Below are positions 1 to 6,404 of a stretch of DNA of 7,186 bases, piece by piece; positions within the stretch are counted from its first letter, which is position 1, and each line of letters opens with the position of its first letter. The notes under the pieces were generated by a model. It was not told the origin of the DNA. It saw nothing but the letters and a program-made list of their open reading frames with translations, and searched no databases. The position numbers and the translations under genes were made by a program. This DNA is from Nitrospira sp. (GTDB taxonomy: Bacteria > Nitrospirota > Nitrospiria > Nitrospirales > Nitrospiraceae). The DNA lies in the NCBI GenBank assembly GCA_029858925.1, contig JAOUEB010000064.1, positions 1 through 7,186 of the forward strand, written 5' to 3'.

Positions 1-1
1 G

Positions 2-1066
2 CGGATTACGGCATCGGTCAAGACCAAGGTGCTCAGGTTGTATGCCACGCAGTATGGGGATTGGGGGCCGACGTTGGCGGCGGAGAAGCTGGCGGAGCGG
101 GATGGAATTACGCTGAGCGCGGAGACGCTCCGGAGCTGGCTGCTGGCCACAGGCGTGACCCACTTCCGACGCCGCAAACGACCGCATCGGGCGTGGCGGG
201 CGCGGAAGGCACATGTGGGTGAGCTGGTGCAACTCGATGGCTCGCACCATGACTGGTTTGAGGGACGCGGGCCGGCGTGCGTCGTGATGGCCTATATCGA
301 TGATGCCAGCAGTCGCGTCGTTGCGCAGTGCTATGACCACGAAGGGACGCGGCCAGCGATGGATAGCTTCCAGCGCTACGTGCGGCAGTATGGGCTGCCG
401 CTGGCGCTCTATGCGGATAAGCATACGACCTATCAGTCGCCCGCCGAGCCGACGGTGGAGGAGCAGTTGGCCGGGACGAAGCCCCGGAGTCAGTTTGGCC
501 GGGCGCTGGACGAGCTAGGAGTCGAGCTCATCGCGGCCCACTCGCCGCAGGCCAAGGGGCGGGTGGAACGGCTCTTTAAGACGTTTCAAGATCGGCTGAT
601 CAAGGAGATGCGGCTCGCGGATGTCTCCACGCTGGAGGCGGCGAATCAGTTTCTGAAGGGCTATCTGCCGATCTACAATCAACGGTTCTCGGTTCAGCCT
701 GCGCAGCCCACTGATCTGCATCGGCCTCGTCCTGCGAGGCGCGAGCTGGAGCGGAGCCTGTGCATACAAACGACACGATGTCTGCGCCGTGACTGGACGG
801 TGGCCCACCACGGGCAGCTCTATCAAGTGCGGACCAATGTCCGAGCGGCCCACGTCATCGTCGAAGAGCGGGTGGATGGGACGATGCGGATGACCCACAA
901 TGGCCGGCCACTGAACTATCACGCCATCCCCGCTCGTCCCGAGAGAGTGGCTGTGTCTCCCAAGGCCCAAGTCCCTCGGCGTCCGGTCAAACCGACCTCG
1001 GCTCATCCGTGGCGCAAACGCCTGCTGTCGAAAGGAACAACACACGCGGCAGCGGGCATCACATAA
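2..1066 (+). CDS. DDE transposase of an ISNCY-like insertion sequence, 5' end outside window
   Basis: The frame is open from the left edge, so the gene is 5'-truncated by the window. The GTG at 29 is only an internal codon, and the N-terminal helix-turn-helix is mostly missing. Numbering from that GTG, the integrase core shows a DDE triad: Asp70 in the QLDGSHHDWF stretch, Asp130 in LYADKHTTY, and Glu180 in the PQAKGRVERLFKTFQDRL stretch. The PQAKGRVER block is characteristic of ISNCY/IS481-like retroviral-integrase-fold transposases. The C-terminal part (about 250-300) holds a beta-rich segment (DWTVAHHGQLYQV) and then a basic tail. The enzyme would cut and join the ends of its own element; the right end follows the stop codon within about 50 bp. 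No stop or frameshift interrupts the visible part, so it may be functional. The ISNCY assignment is by recalled resemblance; the DDE transposase call itself is firm. Confidence 0.9.
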   Translation, partial: RITASVKTKVLRLYATQYGDWGPTLAAEKLAERDGITLSAETLRSWLLATGVTHFRRRKRPHRAWRARKAHVGELVQLDGSHHDWFEGRGPACVVMAYIDDASSRVVAQCYDHEGTRPAMDSFQRYVRQYGLPLALYADKHTTYQSPAEPTVEEQLAGTKPRSQFGRALDELGVELIAAHSPQAKGRVERLFKTFQDRLIKEMRLADVSTLEAANQFLKGYLPIYNQRFSVQPAQPTDLHRPRPARRELERSLCIQTTRCLRRDWTVAHHGQLYQVRTNVRAAHVIVEERVDGTMRMTHNGRPLNYHAIPARPERVAVSPKAQVPRRPVKPTSAHPWRKRLLSKGTTHAAAGIT

Positions 1067-1068
1067 AC

Positions 1069-1118
1069 CGGACATTTCTACTTGGGAAGAAAGCGGACAT
1101 TTCTAAATTGGGTTGACA
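1069..1118 (+). repeat. Right terminus of the insertion sequence with duplicated 12-bp motif
   Basis: CGGACATTTCTA occurs at 1069-1080 and again at 1094-1105, exactly 25 bp apart, just after the transposase stop. The sequence then runs AAATTGGGTTGACA to 1118. Read inward on the minus strand, the end begins TGTCAACCCAATTTAGAAAT, a typical TGT-type IS terminus. The two copies are probably transposase-binding sites. The left end is outside the window, so the inverted-repeat match and target-site duplication cannot be verified; the outer boundary at 1118 is inferred. Confidence 0.75.
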
Positions 1119-1154
1119 GAGTCTTGGGGATTCGTTGACTTCTCAGGGCATGAG

Positions 1155-2291
1155 ATGGAAAATATTGGTATGTCTAAGCCAAACGCACTAACACAGCAGA
1201 GGGCTTCCATTTTCTCGCTCACTGTTCTCATCGGATCTCTCTTTACTCCCGGCGAGTCGTCAGCCAAAGACTTCAATCCCGATAACCCCCTGAACCCCCC
1301 CGCCCCTATTTTCTGGTGCCCCGGGAAAACACAGGATCAACAGATCGCAACCAAGCAAGGTCCAGGCTGTCACCCTCTGTACGACCAACAAGCGCATGAG
1401 TCGCTTCGAGAGCGCGCAAGAAATCAAGGCTACGACCTTCCAGATCGCGACCCAATAAAAATCGCGGAATTGCAGAGCGCTGCCTCAAAGTTTTCCGATC
1501 GATACCGGACCTTCCTGTCCTGCTGTTTAATCTCAGACGACGCCCCAAGCGAAATCATCGATCTGATCGACGAAGCGAGCCACGTCCTCAAAGCAGTCCA
1601 GCAAAAGGGCATCTACAATTCGGCGGGATTCGGTATCGGAAGCCGCGCGGACGGCAGCCCAGGCACTGGCCCAGGCGATGGAACGGGAAGCGGCGGCTTG
1701 AGTGGAGGCCCTGGGCAAGCTCCAAAACTTGGGACCTTCGCCCGTCAATTCACCCTCAGCGAGATCGTCGGCACAGTGGCGCGAGCAAGGAATGACCTGC
1801 TTGCCCTCAAGGACCGGCTGGATAAATTGCGTGACGCTCAACAAGGTCTCGACCAAGTAGAGTATGAGCAAAGCGGCCGGGTGAAGCAGCAGATACAAGA
1901 AGAAGAGGACACGATCAAGAAAGAGTTCAACGCGAAAAAGCCGCCGGCGTCGGCGCCCACCGGCATGGACATTCAGGACACCACGTTGCGACCCAAAGTG
2001 GGCGGAGATATTGAAGACACCAAGCTGAATGCAAACTTCGGAGCGGATATCGGCGCCTCAGTCTCTCCGTACAGCAATGTGGGGGAATCGTTGCGTCCAC
2101 GAAGAGGCGATGATATTCAGGACAGTCAGTTGCCGCGTAGGCCCGGGGCAGACCTTCAAGATACCGTGATTCCCAACAGCACAGGATTCGAAATCGACAA
2201 CGCGCAAAATCGGGACGGATCGTCGGCCGTTCCACGCCGTGGAGTCGGCCCTTCCATCGGAGACTCGGACCTCAACAGCAACCGCCGTTAG
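1155..2291 (+). CDS. Secreted repeat protein of unknown function
   Basis: I do not recognise a family. With the ATG at 1155 (AGGG six bases upstream) the product is 378 aa. ATG 1170 is an alternative start, and TTG 1113 lies inside the IS end and is unlikely. Residues 17-30 are hydrophobic (ASIFSLTVLIGSLF) after an Arg, followed by SSAKD, which suggests Sec export. The next part has Cys55, Cys72 and a CysCys pair at 123-124. A Gly/Ser/Pro-rich linker follows at 158-186, then a charged helical, possibly coiled-coil stretch at about 200-261 rich in Glu, Gln and Lys. From 270 to the end a short motif, roughly D-[IL]-x-D-[TS]-x-L, recurs about every 13 residues. The reading frame is intact despite the adjoining IS. 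The gene converges on the lipoprotein gene with only 12 bp between stops. Export to periplasm or surface is inferred; function is unknown. Confidence 0.75.
   Translation: MENIGMSKPNALTQQRASIFSLTVLIGSLFTPGESSAKDFNPDNPLNPPAPIFWCPGKTQDQQIATKQGPGCHPLYDQQAHESLRERARNQGYDLPDRDPIKIAELQSAASKFSDRYRTFLSCCLISDDAPSEIIDLIDEASHVLKAVQQKGIYNSAGFGIGSRADGSPGTGPGDGTGSGGLSGGPGQAPKLGTFARQFTLSEIVGTVARARNDLLALKDRLDKLRDAQQGLDQVEYEQSGRVKQQIQEEEDTIKKEFNAKKPPASAPTGMDIQDTTLRPKVGGDIEDTKLNANFGADIGASVSPYSNVGESLRPRRGDDIQDSQLPRRPGADLQDTVIPNSTGFEIDNAQNRDGSSAVPRRGVGPSIGDSDLNSNRR
1962..2273 (+). repeat. Protein-level tandem repeat array, ~13-residue period
   Basis: Numbered from ATG 1155, the leading acidic position recurs at 272, 285, 298, 311 (Glu), 320, 333 and 346, with a last copy near 367. 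Steps are 13, 13, 13, 9, 13, 13 and 21. Clear copies read DIQDTTL, DIEDTKL, DIQDSQL and DLQDTVI; a degenerate C-terminal one reads SIGDSDL. A Gly usually sits one or two residues before the first Asp. The copies differ in codon use, so the array has diverged rather than being recently duplicated. Confidence 0.7.
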
Positions 2292-2303
2292 GTTCTGCCC
2301 CAA

Positions 2304-3323
2304 TTATTTCTCCGCCGTGACCGGCATCGGTTCCCACCTCTCACCGGCATCACGACTGCGATACAGTCCGCTGCCGTTCGTGCCCGCGTAGAAGAGCTTG
2401 GGGTCAGTCTCACTCTGGGCGATCGACCGGACATTGGTGGTCGACAATCCACTATTGAGCGTTGTCCAGGTAACGCCGCCATCTTCGCTCCGATGCACCC
2501 CGTCCCGCCCGGCAAGATAGATCACGCCTTTTTTTGTGCGATCCAGCACCATCCCCATCAGCATTTGATCCGCGAGTGACTCCGCCACCCGTATCCAGGA
2601 CTTCGCTCCGTCGGTCGTTTTATAAAAACCCGCCAACGTCGCCGCATAGACCGTATCCGGCTCGTAAGAATCGACATGGATCGCCGTCACATTGAGCGCG
2701 CGAGACGTCTTGACCATGCCCGGCGGCACCAGCCCGTTGTTCACCTTCTCCCAATGACCCGCGCCATCGACCGATTTGTACACGCCGCCGCTGGTGCCCG
2801 CGTAGAGAATGGAAGGCCTGGTCTGGTCCATCCCGATCGCCACGACCATCAGCGCTTCCTTCATCCCCTCCATGCGCTTCGTCCAATTCTCGCCGCCGTT
2901 CTTCGTTTCAAACACTCCCATCGTAGTGGCAAGAAAGATGTGTTGGCTGTCGGCGGGGTCGAACAGAAACTGATTGACGACCGACGTGATCGTGGCATCA
3001 TCCAGCCCCGCGCGCATCGACGTCCAGCGCTGCCCACCGTCATGGCTCTTGTAGACCGCATCACCCTTCGTGCCCGCGTAGACCGTGGCCGGATAGGTCG
3101 GATCAATCGCCATGGCGATGACACGCGAATAGCTCATCCCTCTGGAGAGATTCGCCCAGGTCTGGCCGCCGTCGCGGGTCTTATAGATGTAGTCGTTCGT
3201 GGCGACGTAGATGATGTCAGGATTCTTCGGATGGAGCTGAATGACGACGATCGGATCGCTGCGATTGCAACCCACCAGCGGCAATCCAATCAGGAGCAAC
3301 AGGAGGCCAACGAGCCTTTTCAT
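2304..3323 (-). CDS. Outer-membrane-type lipoprotein with seven-bladed BNR/Asp-box beta-propeller
   Basis: The product is 339 aa from the ATG whose complement is at 3321-3323; an upstream in-frame TTG at 3335 is possible but unnecessary. Residues 1-19 (MKRL, a long Leu run, then LVGC) form a signal peptide with lipobox and Cys19 as the lipidation site. Asn at +2 is not a Lol-avoidance Asp, so outer-membrane sorting is likely. Seven Asp-box motifs of the SxDGGxTW type occur at about 49-56, 93-100, 140-147, 184-191, 236-243, 279-286 and 323-330, spaced 43-52 residues, which fits one seven-bladed propeller. YAGT or YVAT strands sit between boxes as in Ycf48/BNR-like and VPS10-like proteins. Such proteins are scaffolds, binding proteins or, rarely, glycosidases; I see no sialidase RIP motif and infer a binding or assembly role. 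It lies 62 bp downstream of yajQ on the same strand. Confidence 0.88.
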   Translation of the reverse strand: MKRLVGLLLLLIGLPLVGCNRSDPIVVIQLHPKNPDIIYVATNDYIYKTRDGGQTWANLSRGMSYSRVIAMAIDPTYPATVYAGTKGDAVYKSHDGGQRWTSMRAGLDDATITSVVNQFLFDPADSQHIFLATTMGVFETKNGGENWTKRMEGMKEALMVVAIGMDQTRPSILYAGTSGGVYKSVDGAGHWEKVNNGLVPPGMVKTSRALNVTAIHVDSYEPDTVYAATLAGFYKTTDGAKSWIRVAESLADQMLMGMVLDRTKKGVIYLAGRDGVHRSEDGGVTWTTLNSGLSTTNVRSIAQSETDPKLFYAGTNGSGLYRSRDAGERWEPMPVTAEK

Positions 3324-3385
3324 AACATCCGGCAAAGCGAGAAATACGAGGGCCGCTAAATGAAGGCGTCCTCGGCCGCCACATC

Positions 3386-3883
3386 CTATCGATAGTTGGT
3401 AAATTGCAGATCAATGCCGAAATCTTCGCCCTTGAGAAACGCGATCGCTCCCTGCAAGTCGTCTTTGCTTTTACTCAGCACCCGGACTTGCTCGCCCTGA
3501 ATTTGCGCCTGCACTTTCAATTTCGACTCCTTAATGGCTTTTGTAATCTCTTTGGCCTTTTCTACCGCAAGTCCGCTCTGAATCTTCGCCGTCTGCCGCA
3601 CGGTTCCACTCAACGCTGGCTCCACCGCGCCGTAGTCGAAGGCCTTCAGCGACACGCCGCGCTTCACACACTTGCCCTTGATGATGTCCAGCACCGCATT
3701 CAGCTTATAGTCGTCATCCGACACCACGACTAGCTCCTTCTCTTTTTCCTTCAGCACGATCTCCGTCTTCGTGTCCTTGAAATCGAAGCGCTGTTTGATT
3801 TCCTTCGTCGCTTGGTCCAACGCATTCTTCAGCTCCTGCATATTCACTTCCGACACCACATCGAACGAAAACTGCTCAGCCAC
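3386..3883 (-). CDS. yajQ: YajQ family nucleotide (cyclic-di-GMP) binding protein
   Basis: The product is 165 aa, the usual length for YajQ/UPF0234. It opens MAEQFSFDVVSEVNMQELKNALDQ, close to the family start MPSFDIVSEVD. Family blocks follow in order: RFDFKDTK near 34-41, the KLNAVLDIIKGK segment, FDYGAVEPALSGTVRQ, KLKVQAQIQGEQVRV, and the C-terminal LQFTNYR. The fold is two ferredoxin-like domains. Family members bind nucleotides and RNA, and some bind cyclic di-GMP and act as regulators; this is a cytoplasmic protein with no signal peptide. I chose the GTG start because it has an ideal Shine-Dalgarno and fits the family N-terminus. An ATG 21 bp upstream would give 172 aa but has no good ribosome-binding site. 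The identification is firm, the cyclic-di-GMP function inferred. Confidence 0.93.
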   Translation of the reverse strand: MAEQFSFDVVSEVNMQELKNALDQATKEIKQRFDFKDTKTEIVLKEKEKELVVVSDDDYKLNAVLDIIKGKCVKRGVSLKAFDYGAVEPALSGTVRQTAKIQSGLAVEKAKEITKAIKESKLKVQAQIQGEQVRVLSKSKDDLQGAIAFLKGEDFGIDLQFTNYR

Positions 3884-3886
3884 GAT

Positions 3887-3895
3887 TTCCTCCTT
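3887..3895 (-). promoter_or_regulatory. Shine-Dalgarno of yajQ that decides a GTG start
   Basis: On the minus strand AAGGAGGAA lies five bases (GGAGG to codon) before the GTG at 3883-3881. The competing ATG at 3904-3902 would translate this very sequence as Lys-Lys-Glu-Glu, which is absent from typical YajQ N-termini. That marks it as leader rather than coding sequence. Confidence 0.8.
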
Positions 3896-4027
3896 CTTCT
3901 CCATTACATAAGCAGAGCGGCATGGTCGATCTCCCACTGCGCGCATGCACCGAGCACCGCCCATAATTCACATTTCGATTGATCCAGAGTGCGCGGGCGC
4001 GAGCAAGAGAGATTGACCATGCTGCTC

Positions 4028-6034
4028 TCAACAACATCCCGTCCCGTGCGGCAGCTTAAAGCTCTTCTCCTCATCGCGCCGAATCGCTGTCTGCACCCGC
4101 CCCGCCGACCCGCCTCCCGCCATCACCACCACTTCGCTGCTCGTAAACGGCCTTTTCAACACCACGTAGCCATACCACTGTCTCATACTGTCGCTCAAGA
4201 CGATCATCCCCAGAATCGCCACCGCCGCCACCAACACGGCGTCCAGATAAAGCGGGAATGACTGCCCTGCAGACAACGTCCCGGCCTTCTTGAGAAACAT
4301 CCAGAACATCTCATAGGAGCCGGTCAGTGTGATGGCCCCCACAAACAGCATCGGCGCCGCCGTCACCCACAGATAGGGCGACTTCCACATCTTGATCAAA
4401 ACCGTGGTCCCGATACAAAGCGCCAATGTCCCGAGCAGCTGATTCGCCGCGCCGAACATCGGCCAGATCGTCGAAATGTTCCCCGTCCCGATCAAATAGG
4501 CCCAGGCCCCGACCACCAGGCCGCTGCTCAGCAGCACACCGGGCCACCAATTCATGCGGCGAAATGGCGCATAGACTCGCCCCGCCATTTCTTGAATGAG
4601 ATAGCGCGCCACACGCGTTCCCGTATCGATCGTCGTCAGGATGAATAGCGCCTCAAACACCAGGGCGAATTGGTACCAATAGGCCATCAGCCCGGCCATG
4701 CCGGGCAATGCCGCAAAAATCGACGCCATGCCGACGGCCAAGGACACTGCGCCGCCTGGTCTCCCCGCCACATCCACCTCTACCAACTGCGACAACTCCC
4801 CTACCCGCTCCGGCGCAAAACCCATCGCAGCCAAGGCCTCGTCGCCCAGCGTGGTATTGATCGCCAGATAGTCGCCGGGAATCAGTACCGACGCCGCAAT
4901 CAACGCCATCACGCCGACGAAACTTTCTAGCAGCATCGCCGCATAGCCCACCACCGCCTGGGATTCCTGCTCGATCATCTTCGGCGTCGTGCCGGAGGAC
5001 ACCAGCGAGTGAAAACCCGACACAGCCCCGCAGGCAATCGTAATAAAGAGAAACGGGAAGAGCGTGCCAGGAATGATCGGCCCGCCTCCGTCGGCAAAGG
5101 CCGTCACACGCGGCATTTCAATCGTCGGCGCCATGAGAATCACACCGAACCCAAGCAGAAACACCACGCCAAGCTTCATAAAGGTGCTGAGATACCCACG
5201 CGGCACCAACAGCATCCAGCCCGGCAGCACCGACGCGAGGAAGCCGTACCCAGCCAGCAACCACACCAGCGCCGATTTGTCGAACTCGAAGAGCCAAGCA
5301 TAGGACGACTGCGCGACGACGCGACCGAACAACACCGCGGCAATCAGCAACACCACGCCAAGAATCGACACTTCCAGCACCGCGCCAGGGCGAAACTTCT
5401 GGAGATAGAAGCCCATGATGAAACCAATCGGAATCGTCATTGCAATCGTGAACGTACCCCAGGCGTTGTGAAAGAGCGCATTCACCACCGCGAAGCCCAG
5501 CCCGGCCAGCGCCACCACCACGATGAAGAGCACCGCCACCGCTGTTGCTGTGCCGGTGACAGAGCCGAGTTCATCGTGCGCAATTTCAGGCAGCGAGCGC
5601 CCATTACGCCGCATCGACGCCACAAGGATGATGAAGTCCTGCACCGCCCCAGCCAGCACCGCGCCGATCACGAGCCAAAGAAATCCCGGAAGAAACCCGT
5701 ACTGCGCAGCCAGCACAGGACCTAATAGCGGCCCTGCCCCGGCGATCGCGGCAAAGTGATGACCGAACAGGACCACTTTGTTCGTCGGGTGAAAATTTAC
5801 TCCGTCGTTCAACCGGACAGCAGGCGTCACACGCTGGTTGTTGAGTTCGACAACCCGCCTGGCCAACCATCGGCCGTAGAATCGATAGGCCAGTACATAA
5901 ATGCACCCAGCCGCGACGACGAGCCAGAGGCCATTTACTTTCTCGTGAGGACTAATTGCGCCGGCGACGTGGGCCAGAGCAACCGCACCTAGGAGAGAGA
6001 GCACCACCCAGAGAAAATTCACTGCCGCATTCAT
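4028..6034 (-). CDS. cstA: CstA family carbon starvation protein / peptide (pyruvate) transporter
   Basis: This is a polytopic inner-membrane protein of 668 aa, slightly shorter than E. coli CstA (about 700 aa). Signature blocks match CstA: the YRFYG stretch near 50, TPAVRLNDGVNFHPTNK near 70-86, then FGHHFAAIAGAGPLLGPVLAAQ at about 90-111. Further blocks are the GAVQDF segment, LFPFLFITIACGAVSGFHSLVSSGTTPKM, FEALFILTTIDTGTRVARY, and WPMFGAANQLLGTLAL. Many hydrophobic segments run through the whole length, consistent with the family's 16 or more helices. CstA proteins import peptides, and related BtsT imports pyruvate, during carbon limitation; the substrate here is undetermined. I prefer the ATG at 6034 because AGGA lies eight bases upstream; an ATG at 6043 would add three residues. 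The C-terminus ends GTGCC. No YbdD/YjiX small partner gene follows; 144 bp of noncoding DNA leads to yajQ. Confidence 0.94.
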   Translation of the reverse strand: MNAAVNFLWVVLSLLGAVALAHVAGAISPHEKVNGLWLVVAAGCIYVLAYRFYGRWLARRVVELNNQRVTPAVRLNDGVNFHPTNKVVLFGHHFAAIAGAGPLLGPVLAAQYGFLPGFLWLVIGAVLAGAVQDFIILVASMRRNGRSLPEIAHDELGSVTGTATAVAVLFIVVVALAGLGFAVVNALFHNAWGTFTIAMTIPIGFIMGFYLQKFRPGAVLEVSILGVVLLIAAVLFGRVVAQSSYAWLFEFDKSALVWLLAGYGFLASVLPGWMLLVPRGYLSTFMKLGVVFLLGFGVILMAPTIEMPRVTAFADGGGPIIPGTLFPFLFITIACGAVSGFHSLVSSGTTPKMIEQESQAVVGYAAMLLESFVGVMALIAASVLIPGDYLAINTTLGDEALAAMGFAPERVGELSQLVEVDVAGRPGGAVSLAVGMASIFAALPGMAGLMAYWYQFALVFEALFILTTIDTGTRVARYLIQEMAGRVYAPFRRMNWWPGVLLSSGLVVGAWAYLIGTGNISTIWPMFGAANQLLGTLALCIGTTVLIKMWKSPYLWVTAAPMLFVGAITLTGSYEMFWMFLKKAGTLSAGQSFPLYLDAVLVAAVAILGMIVLSDSMRQWYGYVVLKRPFTSSEVVVMAGGGSAGRVQTAIRRDEEKSFKLPHGTGCC

Positions 6035-6117
6035 GCGGCGCATCCTAACAACCCATCGGGCGCTTGTAAATCAGCGGCTTCCAGTTTGCTGTAGGCCGAG
6101 CCAGGTGATCGTAAGGG

Positions 6118-6130
6118 CCCCCATGAGGGG
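6118..6130 (+). promoter_or_regulatory. Hairpin enclosing the ribosome-binding site of the antitoxin-like ORF
   Basis: CCCC (6119-6122) can pair with GGGG (6127-6130) around the loop ATGA. The GGGG belongs to the Shine-Dalgarno GAGGGG (6125-6130), six bases before the ATG at 6137. The GGGCCC palindrome at 6115-6120 could compete for the same C run. The Shine-Dalgarno is clear; a regulatory role for the hairpin is inference. Confidence 0.4.
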
Positions 6131-6136
6131 ATTCAC

Positions 6137-6310
6137 ATGAAAGCACACATTGTTCGGATCGGGAATTCCGGAAGCATCCGTCCGCCGAAAACATTGCTTC
6201 AGGGAGCGCGGCTGGAAGATGAAGTTGGACTTCAGGCCGACTCAGGCCGGATTCTCATTTCACGATTATTGAAACCGCTTTTGAATCTGTTCCTCGTGAA
6301 GCCCGCTTAA
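6137..6310 (+). CDS. AbrB/MazE-type antitoxin, probably degenerate orphan
   Basis: This short ORF encodes 57 aa beginning MKAHIVRIGNSGSIRPPKTL. It follows the swapped-hairpin pattern of MazE/AbrB/SpoVT antitoxins (typically KAxIVRIGNSRGIRIPK, then LEDEVEL and a GRILI-like strand). Here the pattern continues with LEDEVGL near 26-32 and SGRILIS near 36-42. It has a strong Shine-Dalgarno, GAGGGG, six bases before the ATG. Oddities: the core SRGIRIPK is SGSIRPPK, with an extra Pro where a beta-strand residue is expected. The tail LLKPLLNLFLVKPA is hydrophobic and lacks the usual PRxGWxxAF toxin-binding extension. No PemK/MazF or PIN toxin follows. Antitoxins of this kind bind operator DNA as dimers and neutralise a toxin. 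This one is most likely a decayed remnant or solitary regulator. It is divergent from cstA, with 102 bp between the start codons. Confidence 0.6.
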   Translation: MKAHIVRIGNSGSIRPPKTLLQGARLEDEVGLQADSGRILISRLLKPLLNLFLVKPA

Positions 6311-6404
6311 CGAGATACGAACGACGAGAAAGAGAGCGGCGTTTCGGCGGTTGCAGTAGAAGCGCTCATGAATAGTGCGGGATAGTCGCTTGGCAGAGAT
6401 GTCG
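6311..6404. other. Intergenic stretch between antitoxin-like ORF and nuclease gene
   Basis: The 94 bp between the two convergent stops contain no recognisable gene, toxin remnant or T-tailed hairpin. With the 102 bp separating the cstA and antitoxin start codons (6035-6136), this is all the non-coding sequence in the 370-bp gap between cstA and the nuclease gene. I could not identify a convincing sigma-70 promoter for cstA in it. Confidence 0.5.

Larger units (their letters stand above)
1..1118 (+). mobile_element. Insertion sequence (ISNCY-like), right part only
   Basis: This consists of the partial DDE transposase and the terminus with two 12-bp repeats. The element enters from the left edge and ends at about 1118 with GGTTGACA. 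It sits directly upstream of a secreted-protein gene in the same orientation, so outward transcription from the element could reach that gene. Family assignment and boundary are inferred from the transposase and from the end sequence. Confidence 0.75.

Noticed and set aside
515..1075. Minus-strand ORF of 186 codons
   Set aside because: Antisense shadow of the transposase, overlapping its catalytic and C-terminal regions.
2292..2303. Bidirectional terminator between convergent genes
   Set aside because: The 12-bp gap has no inverted repeat or T-tract, so no terminator can be supported.
2676..3359. Plus-strand ORF of 227 codons
   Set aside because: It is antisense to the propeller lipoprotein, which has seven Asp-boxes and a lipobox; the plus-strand translation has no recognisable domain.
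3324..3385. Possible terminator between yajQ and the lipoprotein gene (GGCCG/CGGCC and CTATCGATAG)
   Set aside because: The GGCCG stem is only five bases with a long loop and no T-run, and the palindrome spans the yajQ stop codon.
5009..5725. Long plus-strand ORF (238 codons), His/Arg-rich
   Set aside because: It lies fully antisense to cstA, whose frame has clear family motifs throughout. The His/Arg/Gln-rich composition is what the complement of a membrane-protein gene gives.
6059..6090. Possible promoter for cstA (TACAAG as -10)
   Set aside because: The -10-like match is 4 of 6 and no acceptable -35 lies 16-18 bp upstream, so I do not annotate it.
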